Positions 34,943 to 43,292 of a stretch of DNA of 44,432 nt are shown one piece after another; positions within the stretch are counted from its first letter, which is position 1, and each line of letters opens with the position of its first letter. The translations under genes were made by a program, and so were the position numbers. The stretch spans positions 1-44,432 of the forward strand of contig JBEIHC010000011.1 in NCBI GenBank assembly GCA_040381555.1, given 5' to 3'. The notes beneath the pieces were generated by a model. That model saw only the letters and a list, made by a program, of their open reading frames with translations. It ran no database searches and had not been told where the DNA came from. This stretch comes from CANHCC01 sp040381555. Lineage in GTDB: Bacteria > Bacteroidota > Bacteroidia > J057 > RFSG01.

Positions 34943-35371
34943 GTGGAATACAAGGACATTAACCGAATTTTTGAAATAGACTGGGGAAATCGTATTTCCT
35001 TTGAAGCAATTTGCTTAGAGTTTAGTATCTCAGAAGCAGAGGTTATTGCCCTGATACGCAAAGAATTAAAGGCAAGTAATTCTCGACTGTGGCGCAAAAG
35101 AGTGCATAGTGGGATGAGTCAAAAGCATGCGCATAAACGCAATCCGAAAAACATCAATCGATATTCACTTCCGAATCAAAATAATAGCTTTCTGAATTTA
35201 TTGAAAAAAACCTACTACAAAGAACATCCACTCAATAGTAACTATACTGGTTATGAGGAATCCAGAGATTGGATTTCAGATTCTCTGACGGGATACTTTC
35301 CTTCCTTTTTTAATTATTGGAAAAAAATTGAAAAACCAATACACCTAAAACACAACAAATATGATCATTGA
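34943..35371 (+). CDS. TIGR03643-family protein of the photolyase cassette
   Basis: 142 residues from a GTG at 34943; an in-frame stop lies at 34925 and no ATG is available. The N-terminal 60 residues, with DINRIFEIDWGNRISFEAI, then EFSISEAEVIALIRKELKAS and RLWRKRVHSG, fit the small TIGR03643 family (D-R-I-x-E-x-A-W-x2-R-x2-F-E-A-I ... L-M-R-x2-x-K-x-S-x-F-x2-W-R-K-R-V). That family is found near photolyases and has no known function. The C-terminal half (from about SLPNQNNSFLNLLKK) is an extension I do not recognise. It overlaps the flavin-reductase-like gene by 11 nt, so the two are coupled. Confidence 0.75.
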   Translation: MEYKDINRIFEIDWGNRISFEAICLEFSISEAEVIALIRKELKASNSRLWRKRVHSGMSQKHAHKRNPKNINRYSLPNQNNSFLNLLKKTYYKEHPLNSNYTGYEESRDWISDSLTGYFPSFFNYWKKIEKPIHLKHNKYDH

Positions 35372-35990
35372 CCAAGCATGCATACAAGAATACGAAAGTA
35401 GATATAGGGCAGTATTCATCAATTCATTAGCGGGCATTAAACAGGCCTTTCTGATTGGCACCCAATCCAAAGAGGGCAATACAAATCTTGCAATTTTTAA
35501 TTCGTTGATTCATATTGGGGCTAATCCGCCTTTATGGGGATTTATCTGCCGTCCGGATGCAGAGAAAAGAGACACCTTGAAAAACATCCTGGAAACCGGG
35601 CAATACACAATCAATTATATCAACACCCGGGATTATACAAAGGCACATCAAACCTCTGCAAAATACGATGCTGCCATTTCTGAATTTGATGCCTGTGGGT
35701 TTTCAGAATATAGGCTTCCCAATTGTTTGGCCCCATTTGCCGCAGAAGCACCTGTAAAAATAGCGATGAAGTTTGAGCAGAAAATAGATATTAGTCTGAA
35801 TAAAACCATGCTGATTATTGGCAGCATTCAGCAAATAGAAATAGAGGAGTCTGCCATTGCCGAAGATGGTTTTGTCGCATTGGATCAACTCAACACCGCT
35901 GCATGCGCAGGACTGGATGCCTATTATGACACTTCTTTGATGGGTAGATTAAGTTATGCCACACCCGATCAATGGCCAACCCAGAAATAA
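35361..35990 (+). CDS. Flavin reductase-like FMN-binding split-barrel protein
   Basis: 209 residues. The fold is that of flavin-reductase-like split barrels: KQAFLIGTQSKEGNTNLAIF and NSLIHIGANPPLWGFICRPD form the FMN-binding strand-loop region, with GQYTINYINTRDYTKAHQTS and the SAKYDAAISEFDACGF helix after it. It overlaps the photolyase-like gene by 19 nt, and a TIGR03643-type gene precedes it with an 11-nt overlap. A role in supplying or reducing flavin for the photolyase/cryptochrome next door is a reasonable inference, not shown by sequence. Alternative: an independent FMN-dependent oxidoreductase. Confidence 0.8.
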   Translation: MIIDQACIQEYESRYRAVFINSLAGIKQAFLIGTQSKEGNTNLAIFNSLIHIGANPPLWGFICRPDAEKRDTLKNILETGQYTINYINTRDYTKAHQTSAKYDAAISEFDACGFSEYRLPNCLAPFAAEAPVKIAMKFEQKIDISLNKTMLIIGSIQQIEIEESAIAEDGFVALDQLNTAACAGLDAYYDTSLMGRLSYATPDQWPTQK

Positions 35991-37402
35991 TCAAACCGGA
36001 AATCGTCATCGTATGGTTTAAAAGAGATCTGCGATTTACCGATCATGAAGCGCTTTACCGGGCACAAAAACAAAACCTGCCCATACTGCTCATGTATTGT
36101 TTTGAACCCTCGGTAATGAACTATGCAGATAGTGACATTCGCCATTGGAGATTTATTTATCAATCCCTTCAGGATATGCAGTCTAAGTTGAACAACTTAA
36201 ATAGCATTATATACCTTTTTCAAGCTGAAGTAATTAATGTTTTTCAGAAGATTTCCCAAAAATATACTATCAAGCAAATATTTTCCCATCAGGAGATTGG
36301 AAATAAAATTACTTATGATAGGGACCGGAGTATTCAGAAATATTGTTCTGTCAACTCTATTGTCTGGCACGAGTACCAACACAATGGTATTATCCGAAAG
36401 CTAAAATCCAGAAATGACTGGGCTCAGAAGTGGGAAGAATATATGCAGAAACCACCTTGCCTGATTGAGGAACAAGGATGGAATTTTCTAAACTTGGAGG
36501 AATCATTTTATAAGGAAATCAAGGGTCCAGAATTATCTATTGATATAAGAACCCCAAATCCTGATTTCCAGCCCGGAGGAGAGACTTATGCATGGAAATA
36601 TCTGCAAAGTTTTTTACAGGAAAGATATGTTCACTATTCAAAACATATTTCCAAACCCCTGCTCAGTCGAAAAGGGTGTAGCCGTATTTCGCCCTATTTG
36701 AGCTATGGAAATATCAGTATGCGCATGGTGTATCAGTTCACCCAACAGCATTATTCAACAGCTAAGAATAAACGGGCGCTATCGAATTTTATATCACGCC
36801 TGCATTGGCATTGCCATTTTATTCAAAAGTTTGAAAATGACTGGCGCATGGAATTTGAAAATAAAAACAAAGCCTACAATAGTATTTTAAAACCTCGGAA
36901 TGAAAAGTATATCTTGGCTTGGCAAAACGGAAAAACTGGCGTCCCTATTGTGGATGCTTGTATGCGCTGTGTAGTGGCAACCGGGTATTTGAATTTCAGA
37001 ATGCGTGCGATGGTGGTATCGTTTTTTGTTTTTAATCTTTGGCAGGACTGGCGGGATCTACATTTTTTGGCACGCCAATTTTTAGACTATGAACCCGGTA
37101 TTCATTACCCACAATTGCAAATGCAGTCCGGAGTTACCCCTATGAATACGATCAGAATTTATAATCCAATCAAAAACTCCCTAGAGCATGATGAAGAAGG
37201 TTTGTTTATTAAGTCCTGGATACCTGAACTCAAGGAAGTACCTGCGCATTTAATACACGAACCCTGGACGATGACCTATTTTGAACAGAATATGTATCAG
37301 GTTATAATCGGGGAAGACTATCCGTATCCAATTGTTGATATAGAAGAAACGCGCAAAAGAGCGAGTGAAATTGTTTGGGGCATCCGAAAGCAGATTAATT
37401 AA
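35972..37402 (+). CDS. Cryptochrome/photolyase family protein
   Basis: 476 residues. The N-terminal alpha/beta antenna domain begins EIVIVWFKRDLRFTDHEAL. The C-terminal FAD domain has GGETYAWKYLQSFL, SRISPYLSYGNISMR, SRLHWHCHFIQKFE, the catalytic-region WQNGKTGVPIVDACMRCV and NFRMRAMVVSFFVFNLW, and the end motif NTIRIYNPIKNSLEHDEEG. The latter matches a plant/cyanobacterial-like photolyase branch (T-I-R-I-Y-N-P-x-K-x-S-x-x-H-D). Light-driven repair of UV lesions or light sensing is expected; class and lesion type cannot be settled by eye. The cassette with a TIGR03643-type gene, flavin reductase and DUF2256 supports a repair role. The start overlaps the upstream gene by 19 nt. Confidence 0.9.
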   Translation: MANPEIIKPEIVIVWFKRDLRFTDHEALYRAQKQNLPILLMYCFEPSVMNYADSDIRHWRFIYQSLQDMQSKLNNLNSIIYLFQAEVINVFQKISQKYTIKQIFSHQEIGNKITYDRDRSIQKYCSVNSIVWHEYQHNGIIRKLKSRNDWAQKWEEYMQKPPCLIEEQGWNFLNLEESFYKEIKGPELSIDIRTPNPDFQPGGETYAWKYLQSFLQERYVHYSKHISKPLLSRKGCSRISPYLSYGNISMRMVYQFTQQHYSTAKNKRALSNFISRLHWHCHFIQKFENDWRMEFENKNKAYNSILKPRNEKYILAWQNGKTGVPIVDACMRCVVATGYLNFRMRAMVVSFFVFNLWQDWRDLHFLARQFLDYEPGIHYPQLQMQSGVTPMNTIRIYNPIKNSLEHDEEGLFIKSWIPELKEVPAHLIHEPWTMTYFEQNMYQVIIGEDYPYPIVDIEETRKRASEIVWGIRKQIN

Positions 37403-37474
37403 ATCGATTAACAGATGAGCTATTCTAAAATATATAAATCAAACCTACACATAATTATCTAATTAGAATCTTAC

Positions 37475-37621
37475 ATGGCAAGGACGCAAAAAAAGGATTT
37501 ACCTACCAAAATATGCCCTGTATGCAAACGACCTTTCACCTGGCGAAAAAAATGGGAAAAGGTTTGGCTTGAGGTAAAATATTGTAGTGATAAATGTCGC
37601 ATGAATAAGCATATCGCATAA
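37475..37621 (+). CDS. DUF2256-family small zinc protein
   Basis: 48 residues, ATG at 37475 to TAA at 37621. The sequence has CPVCKRPFTWRKKWEKVW and, after VK, YCSDKC: two C-x2/3-C pairs that would bind one zinc, with the PFTWRKKWE core characteristic of DUF2256. Genes for DUF2256 proteins are often next to or fused to photolyase/cryptochrome genes, as here (72 nt after the photolyase stop). Function unknown; a nucleic-acid-binding partner of the photolyase is a guess. Confidence 0.85.
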   Translation: MARTQKKDLPTKICPVCKRPFTWRKKWEKVWLEVKYCSDKCRMNKHIA

Positions 37622-37710
37622 AAAAACAGATATCCGATTTAATATCAGAAACTTATCACTCGAAGAAATTTCACCCACACTAATGGATGCTCTGGCTTTG
37701 CAGAATAAAT

Positions 37711-38679
37711 CTACTTAACCGCAGCCTCCCCCTCAATCTTAACCCGGATATTATCCATCATGTTTCGGGTTAATCCTGCAAGGTCATACGAAGGGTTCCA
37801 ACCCCAGTCGATGCGCGCAACGCTATCGTCAATACTCGCCGGCCAAGAATCCGCAATCGACTGACGGTAATCCGGGGCATAGGAAATAGCAAATTCAGGC
37901 AGTAGCTTTTTAATTTCTGCTGTAAGCTCTTCGGGAGTAAAACTCATCCCGGCTAAATTATAACTACTACGAATACTTAATTTATCACCGTCAGCATGCA
38001 TTAAATCAATCGTAGCCTTGATAGCATCTTCCATGTGCATCATCGGAAGGGAAGTTTCACCCGATAGAAAACAGGTATAATTACCGCTTTTGATCGCATC
38101 ATAAAAAATATGAACGGCATAATCGGTAGTTCCTCCGCCCGGTGCAGCCTTCCAGCCGATTAAACCTGGATATCGAAGGCTTCGTACATCCACTCCGAAT
38201 TTATTGAAATAGTATTCGCATAATCTTTCTCCAGCCAGCTTGGTGAGTCCATACATGGTATTCGGGTCCATCACACAATATTGAGGGGTATTATGACGAG
38301 GGGTATGGGGGCCAAATACAGCAATGGTACTGGGCCAAAACAATCGGCTTAGCTTCATATCCCGCATCACATTGAGCACATTCAACAAGCCATTGCAGTT
38401 AAGGTCCCAAGCCAAGGCAGGATTTTTTTCTCCTGTTGCAGAAAGCAGCGCTGCCAAGTGATAAATCGTATCAATTTTATAATGATTGATAATTTCTTCC
38501 AGGCGGGATTTATCCAACACATTCAGCACTTCATACGGTCCGGTGATGCCTAATTCTGGATTGGGATTCAGATCCGATGCAATTACCGCCTCTCCGCCAT
38601 AGCGGGCTCTGAGGGCTTCTGTAAGTTCTGTACCGACCTGTCCGCCGGCGCCAATGATGAGAATGCGTGTATGTGCCAT
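37711..38679 (-). CDS. L-threonine 3-dehydrogenase, GalE-like (SDR) type
   Basis: 322 residues. Extended short-chain dehydrogenase: Rossmann motif IGAGGQVGTEL near residue 9, catalytic YGLTKLAGE (Y-x3-K) and WPSTIAVFG. SLRYPGLIGWKAAPGGGTTDYAV is the substrate-region hallmark of the GalE-like L-threonine dehydrogenases known in Bacteroidota and some others. They oxidise threonine with NAD to 2-amino-3-oxobutyrate, which a lyase (not in the window) cleaves to glycine and acetyl-CoA. A sugar-nucleotide epimerase is less likely given the P-G-G-G-T-T-D-Y-A stretch. A TAAATTTG box stands 7 nt before the ATG. Convergent with the DUF2256 gene. Confidence 0.88.
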   Translation of the reverse strand: MAHTRILIIGAGGQVGTELTEALRARYGGEAVIASDLNPNPELGITGPYEVLNVLDKSRLEEIINHYKIDTIYHLAALLSATGEKNPALAWDLNCNGLLNVLNVMRDMKLSRLFWPSTIAVFGPHTPRHNTPQYCVMDPNTMYGLTKLAGERLCEYYFNKFGVDVRSLRYPGLIGWKAAPGGGTTDYAVHIFYDAIKSGNYTCFLSGETSLPMMHMEDAIKATIDLMHADGDKLSIRSSYNLAGMSFTPEELTAEIKKLLPEFAISYAPDYRQSIADSWPASIDDSVARIDWGWNPSYDLAGLTRNMMDNIRVKIEGEAAVK

Positions 38680-38686
38680 AGTACTA

Positions 38687-38694
38687 CAAATTTA
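38687..38694 (-). promoter_or_regulatory. -7 box of the threonine dehydrogenase gene
   Basis: Minus strand TAAATTTG, an exact TAnnTTTG match, 7 nt before the ATG at 38679; a leader of only a few nucleotides is predicted. Confidence 0.55.
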
Positions 38695-38773
38695 CACGCT
38701 TCCCGGATTCGAAAACATGAAATCTATTTTGAGTAATTTAGTATTTTCATTTACTTCGCTAAAGTCTTTGAGT

Positions 38774-39907
38774 ATGAAATATATCCAAATTTTCTCCAGT
38801 CTCTTTTTCTTCGGTTTGTCTCTGCTTTTTGCACAGCCGGGAGGGGGTCCTTGGAATAATCCCTTAAGAATGGCCTGGTCCACGGATGGAATCTCATTCG
38901 GAACCTCCACCATTTTCCAGGATTCCTCCGGGGTGCCCTCTGTAATCCGATGGAAAGGCGATACGCTGATTGCTGCCTTTCAGTGGTTTCGACAACCCAA
39001 TCCTAGCCCCAGTTGGGATCGGGTAGCAACCAAATTTTCCTTTGACAAAGGAGTTTCTTGGACAGAACCTCAGCCTATTGTGGTAAATGGAATGCCAGCA
39101 GGATTTCAACGACCCTTTGACCCAACCCTTGTCGTATTTGCATCCGATAGCCTCAGAATTTACTTTTCCTCTAGTGTTACTATGCCCATGATGGGGGCGG
39201 ATTCAATCATTGATACTTACTCTGCTGTGAGTGCCGATGGGGTGAATTTTCAATTTGAAACAAATCCACGAGTAAATGTAGATTCTGGAAAAGTAATAGA
39301 CCCAGCAGTTATTTATTTTAACAATGCTTGGCATTACCTCTCTCCAATAGGCGCCCCTCAGCAGGGAGCCTATCATTTTGTTTCGCCCAATGGAGTGAAC
39401 TTTAGTCGAGTACCCAATATTCTTTCGGACAATACACATAACTGGACGGGAAACTATATGATTGAGAGTAATTCAGAATTAAGGTTTTATGGAAGTGGGG
39501 CAAATATCTGGTACAACCACACCTCTAATGGAGGCGTATGGGATGGATATGTGCCAACCAATATTATAGGAGGAGATCCGAGTGTGGTAAAAATAGATTC
39601 CGGAAATTATCTGATGATATATGTGGGGCAGCCTTATTCTGTTGCCAATGAGGAATTAATAGAGAATTCTGAATTAGTAAAAATTTATCCTAATCCGGCT
39701 TATGATAAGATTACACTTAATCTGAATGGGAATTTATTTACCGGAAAACTTGAATTATATACAATGCAAGGGGTATTGGTTTGGGAATCGGATGTGATAG
39801 ATTCGGCTGTGCGTTTAGATCGGAGTAAGATTTGTCCCGGGGGATATATTTACCGAATACATTCGGATCGGGGTGTTGGGAGATATGGGAAGTTGTGGTT
39901 GGAGTAA
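38774..39907 (+). CDS. Secreted beta-propeller-like protein with T9SS type A sorting domain
   Basis: 377 residues from the ATG at 38774, which begins a signal peptide (IQIFSSLFFFGLSLLFAQ); an upstream ATG (38654) would put 40 non-signal residues first and overlap the divergent gene. Mature residues to about 290 show repeated S-x-D-G-x-x-F and (F/W)-x2-D-x-G-x-x-W units (AWSTDGISFG, SFDKGVSWTE, SADGVNFQFE, SPNGVNFSRV), typical of sialidase/glycosidase-like propellers. No catalytic residues are assigned. The C-terminal ~75 residues (LVKIYPNPAYDKITLNL to the Lys-rich end GRYGKLWLE) form the type A sorting tail cleaved on export by the type IX system, so the protein is surface-attached or released. 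Copy 2 of the repeat element begins 6 nt after its stop. Confidence 0.82.
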   Translation: MKYIQIFSSLFFFGLSLLFAQPGGGPWNNPLRMAWSTDGISFGTSTIFQDSSGVPSVIRWKGDTLIAAFQWFRQPNPSPSWDRVATKFSFDKGVSWTEPQPIVVNGMPAGFQRPFDPTLVVFASDSLRIYFSSSVTMPMMGADSIIDTYSAVSADGVNFQFETNPRVNVDSGKVIDPAVIYFNNAWHYLSPIGAPQQGAYHFVSPNGVNFSRVPNILSDNTHNWTGNYMIESNSELRFYGSGANIWYNHTSNGGVWDGYVPTNIIGGDPSVVKIDSGNYLMIYVGQPYSVANEELIENSELVKIYPNPAYDKITLNLNGNLFTGKLELYTMQGVLVWESDVIDSAVRLDRSKICPGGYIYRIHSDRGVGRYGKLWLE

Positions 39908-39913
39908 ATTTTG

Positions 39914-40280
39914 GGTGCTTCGCATTATTTAGTGGGTACAGATTAATCCCATTTTCTTACTATTTATGGCTCATGCGCTTTTAAGTGGGGACGATACTAC
40001 TAATTGAAAAAGGTGTTCGTTGAACTACCCGCCCGGCACTTCGATACGCCCCCATCCCAAAATCTGTTTTATCTAAACTTTTGTTGGGGCTATACTTCGA
40101 CGGGGCTCAGCACATCGCTCAGCGACCGGGCTACTAAACCTGACAAAAGCAGGTTTAGCAAATATTTAATACTATTGTTTCGACAAAAGTATGCCTACTT
40201 AAATTATCCAATTGACTTTATGCCTTTAGACTTCTCTACCTCAAATTTTTCTTAATACCCAGTAAATAGTGCGAAGAGCC
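39914..40280. mobile_element. MITE-like element with ISL3-type ends (copy 2, 367 bp)
   Basis: The left end (39914-39938) and the right end read inward on the minus strand (40280-40256) agree at 21 of 25 positions; both contain CTTCGCA, TATTTA and TGGGTA. The right end starts with GGCTCTTCGCA, the same 11 bases as the left end of copy 1. No clear 8-bp target duplication is seen (best 5 of 8). The interior holds a REP-like stretch and a perfect hairpin. An 83-codon frame inside (40004-40255) is not thought to be a gene. The region 40281-40368, up to the next gene's end, holds nothing recognisable. Confidence 0.65.
40095..40158. repeat. REP-like segment and perfect 9-bp hairpin inside the MITE-like element
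   Basis: CTTCGACGGGGCTCAG, then GCTCAGCGACCGGG (within 40095-40130), resembles the CTTCGAC...GCTCAG...GACCGG repeats scattered between genes in many bacteria. Four bases later CTAAACCTG (40134-40142) and CAGGTTTAG (40150-40158) form a perfect stem with a 7-nt loop. Confidence 0.55.
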
Positions 40281-40368
40281 AGATTTATTTTTTTAAGATT
40301 TTCTATTTAACAGAAATCCACAAGCAGTGCTATCACCAAGCAGTTTTTCATTACTTATTAAGAAAACC

Positions 40369-41274
40369 CTAATTAAACACAGCCCGTATTCCCGCCATGT
40401 TTTGTGTATTGACTCTTGTATTCGTTCCCAATTCGGATACATATTGAATGCTCATACTGGGGCGAAGTTCGGCTGACAAATAAATATTCTTCCAGAAATC
40501 ATGCTTCTTGCTCACTCGCATACTTACTCCAATCGGCACATAAAAATTAAAGCTGAATCCCATTTTATTTTTAACGGTATGGGATACCTGCTCGGAAGAA
40601 ATTAGGGGCGTTGAACTTTCTATATCCTGACCGGTCAACACGGAATTAGAATTGATGATCAGACCTAGAGCAAAACCAATTCCTCCCAGAAAAGAAATTG
40701 ATCTGCTTGGATTAGACCGAAAGATATAGGAAACATCAAAGGCAATCAAATCATTGGTGTAGCGAATATTTCGGTTATTAGTACGGGTAGAATCTTTATA
40801 TAATACAACCGTATCTTTTGTCCCTAAATACACCAGGGTATCTCGCACCAGACGAGCCAATAAATCTGTTTTACTGTAATTGGTGCTCAGCATCATATTG
40901 TTGGCTGTATATTGAAAACCCAATCGGAGACTTGCATTAAATTTGTTGGGGGCTTTTCCGGAAGGGGAGAGTTCTATTCCCAGGTTAACATGCGTGGCTT
41001 CCCGATTATAGGGCATTCCGGGAGCGAAATTGTTTAGATTATGGGAATAGTTGTGGGGAGAGGCCTGCAAGCCATCCACAAAGGCAGAATAGCCTAATTT
41101 ATCTACCATACTCCGGGTAAATAGAATATCATCCTGTAAGGAAGCGCCTGCCATTACATAAGCACCCGTTAACACTAGTTTAACAGGCGTTTTTTCCTCC
41201 TCCTCTTGTGCAGAGGCAGCAAAGGGAATACTTAGTACCCATAAGCAGAGACAAAATAAAAATGCGTTTTTCAT
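40369..41274 (-). CDS. Outer-membrane beta-barrel protein, unknown function
   Basis: 301 residues with a signal peptide (FLFCLCLWVLSIPFAASAQ) and an acidic start of the mature part (EEEEKTP). The rest alternates amphipathic strands (KFNASLRLGFQYTA, SFNFYVPIGVSMRVS, IYLSAELRPSMSIQYV) and ends in an aromatic-hydrophobic pair (GIRAVFN, penultimate Phe), which fits a barrel of 10-14 strands. No specific family recognised; PorT/OMP_b-brl-like is a loose fit. It is separated from the efflux operon by about 90 nt on the other side of its start. Confidence 0.7.
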   Translation of the reverse strand: MKNAFLFCLCLWVLSIPFAASAQEEEEKTPVKLVLTGAYVMAGASLQDDILFTRSMVDKLGYSAFVDGLQASPHNYSHNLNNFAPGMPYNREATHVNLGIELSPSGKAPNKFNASLRLGFQYTANNMMLSTNYSKTDLLARLVRDTLVYLGTKDTVVLYKDSTRTNNRNIRYTNDLIAFDVSYIFRSNPSRSISFLGGIGFALGLIINSNSVLTGQDIESSTPLISSEQVSHTVKNKMGFSFNFYVPIGVSMRVSKKHDFWKNIYLSAELRPSMSIQYVSELGTNTRVNTQNMAGIRAVFN

Positions 41275-41364
41275 TTTATAATATTTGTTAATCCGTCTAA
41301 ATTAATAAATATTCGTTGGGTATTTAGGGTATTTCTTTTTACCTAAAACCTTCCCCTCACAACC

Positions 41365-42042
41365 TTAACTCAAAATCTTTCCATCCTGCATTTCCACAAT
41401 TCTATCCGAAGCTTTAGCAAAATCTAAATCATGGGTTACGGCAATTAAGGTTTGCCCTTTCACCCGGGTGAGTTCTCGAAACATTTCAAGCACTAAACCA
41501 CTGTTATAAGAATCTAAATTTCCGGTAGGTTCATCTCCCATGATAATATCCGGATCATTCATTAATGCCCGGGCAATAGCAACACGCTGCTGCTGCCCAC
41601 CGGATAGTCGGGAAGATAATTTACGCGCCTGATCAGCTATTCCCAACAAAGTCAATTTATCCATCGCCCTGGATTCTATTTCCTCCGTTGAGAGTACACC
41701 CATTTTACGAGCAGGAATCATTAGATTTTCCATTACCGTAAATTCGGGCAATAAATAATGAAACTGAAATACAAAGCCAATATGCTTATTTCGAAAGGCT
41801 GCTAATTGATTTTTTGTTTTGTTTTTGAGATCTGTTCCGGCAATTTGCAAACTACCAGAATAATCTGAATCCAAAGTAGAGAGAATATACATTAGTGTAG
41901 ATTTCCCACAACCCGACTTTCCAATTAAGGTTAGAAACTCCCCTTTCTGAATACTTAAATTAATATCCTGAAGCACCGCAAATGGTTCAGGACTTTTAAA
42001 AACCTTATTTATTCCTTGCGCAGAAAGTACTGGATTATTCAT
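41365..42042 (-). CDS. ABC transporter ATPase, MacB/LolD type
   Basis: 225 residues, a lone ABC domain: Walker A GKSGCGKST (near 40), Q-loop FVFQFHYLLPEFTVMEN, signature RLSGGQQQRVAIARAL, Walker B IIMGDEPTGNLD and HDLDFAK (H-loop). The FQF-x-x-LLPEF-TV-x-EN stretch and D-E-P-T-G-N-L-D fit the LolD/MacB group. The start lies within the permease stop (TGATG), so it is translated from the same mRNA as last gene of MFP > permease > ATPase. Lipoprotein release (Lol) and efflux (MacAB) cannot be told apart from this subunit; the periplasmic adaptor upstream favours efflux. Confidence 0.88.
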   Translation of the reverse strand: MNNPVLSAQGINKVFKSPEPFAVLQDINLSIQKGEFLTLIGKSGCGKSTLMYILSTLDSDYSGSLQIAGTDLKNKTKNQLAAFRNKHIGFVFQFHYLLPEFTVMENLMIPARKMGVLSTEEIESRAMDKLTLLGIADQARKLSSRLSGGQQQRVAIARALMNDPDIIMGDEPTGNLDSYNSGLVLEMFRELTRVKGQTLIAVTHDLDFAKASDRIVEMQDGKILS

Positions 42043-43292
42043 CAGTTTCGCAGTATTTCGATAGGGTCCATATTTCCTGCTTTTACAGCAGGCAAATATC
42101 CTGCTAAGGCAGGGGTAATTAAGCCAAATAAAATTCCGGTAATATAAAATTGTATATCAAATTTAACCGGTAATGTATCTAGGCTAAAAAAATCCCCTCC
42201 ATCTAAAGGAACTTGAGCTAATAAAAGGGAAAGCAAAAACCCAAAGACCAACCCTCCCAAACTACCCAGAAACCCCAGGCTTAAAGATTCTGTTAGAAAT
42301 ATTCGCAGCACATCTCCATCCGAAAAGCCCATTGCTTTAAGTATCGCAATATCTTTCATTTTATTCATGATGGTCATGCTCATGATATTGTAAATTCCAA
42401 ATCCTGCAACAATTAATAAAGTAATTGAAACAGACCAGGTCATGACATTTCGGATTTTTACTCCTGTCAAATAGGTGGAGTTTGCTGTTTGCCAATCCTC
42501 TGCTGTGTAGCCATATAATCTTTCCCAAGATTGAGCCAGGGATATTGCCTCTGTATTATTCCATAATTTCACCTGAATATCCGTCAGAAAAGAGGCATCC
42601 TTTCCCAACATTTTTTGAACGGTTGAAATATTCGCATAGGCCCGAACATTATCGACTAAACCTATTCCTGTTTTATAAATGCCGCATACTTTTAAAGTGA
42701 TGGTAACCCCTTCGGGAGTCGTAACGGTTATCCGATCTCCTTTCTTCACCTGTAGTTTACGGGCTAAGCCAGCACCCATAATCACTGCATCTGGAAAGGA
42801 TAATAGATCTTCGATTTTACCCTCTTTCATTTGGTCTCGAATATGATACAACTTATCCTCTTCCAAAACATCTACCCCTACTATATTTCCATTTAATTGA
42901 GTTGGTCCATAATTATAAAAAGCCTGACTACTGACTTGTGCAGAAACGCCTTTCACTCTGGGGTCCTGTCTTAATATATCTGCTATTTGTTTGGCATTTC
43001 GAATACGAGGACTCTCCGCTTTGGGTCGGGGGTGATGTAATAATTTAATTGCATCCGGAAATAACTCATCAATAATTCCTGGCTCTGGCTCTGTTTTATC
43101 ATTATAAATCCGAATATCCGGAGAAATGGCCATAGTCATTTGTTCGGTGAAATCATTTAACCCTGTCATCAGACTCACCATCGCAATATACATGCTGATA
43201 CCGAATGTTACCCCCAACATGGCAATAAGTGTTTGCCTAGGTTTCGCCTTAAGATGCGTTAAGGCAATTTGTATGCTGAGGGGTAATTTCAT
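42042..43292 (-). CDS. FtsX/MacB-type ABC permease
   Basis: 416 residues: four membrane helices, one near the N-terminus (LIAMLGVTFGISMYIAMVSL), a periplasmic domain of ~220 residues, then three helices at the C-terminus, the MacB/LolC/E arrangement. Sequence marks are SLMTGLNDFTEQMTM after helix 1, GAGLARKLQVKKGDRI in the periplasmic part, and MTIMNKMKDIAILKAMGFS, the conserved coupling helix of FtsX-like permeases. The final PAVKAGNMDPIEILRN is typical of the family's C-terminus (P-A-x2-A-x2-x2-P-x-E-x-L-R). It overlaps the adaptor gene by 4 nt. Confidence 0.88.
   Translation of the reverse strand: MKLPLSIQIALTHLKAKPRQTLIAMLGVTFGISMYIAMVSLMTGLNDFTEQMTMAISPDIRIYNDKTEPEPGIIDELFPDAIKLLHHPRPKAESPRIRNAKQIADILRQDPRVKGVSAQVSSQAFYNYGPTQLNGNIVGVDVLEEDKLYHIRDQMKEGKIEDLLSFPDAVIMGAGLARKLQVKKGDRITVTTPEGVTITLKVCGIYKTGIGLVDNVRAYANISTVQKMLGKDASFLTDIQVKLWNNTEAISLAQSWERLYGYTAEDWQTANSTYLTGVKIRNVMTWSVSITLLIVAGFGIYNIMSMTIMNKMKDIAILKAMGFSDGDVLRIFLTESLSLGFLGSLGGLVFGFLLSLLLAQVPLDGGDFFSLDTLPVKFDIQFYITGILFGLITPALAGYLPAVKAGNMDPIEILRN

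Noticed and set aside
38654..38773. 40-codon upstream extension of the T9SS cargo gene
   Set aside because: It would bury the signal peptide and overlap the divergent threonine dehydrogenase gene and its promoter.
40004..40255. 83-codon plus-strand frame
   Set aside because: It lies entirely inside the MITE-like element and runs through the REP-like segment and hairpin. Its translation has no recognisable domain and looks like read-through of repeats.
34561..40280. A single 5.7-kb transposon using the two outer GGCTCTTCGCA ends
   Set aside because: Each outer end has a closer, better-placed inverted partner (34831 and 39914), the octamers next to the outer ends do not match, and no transposase lies between.
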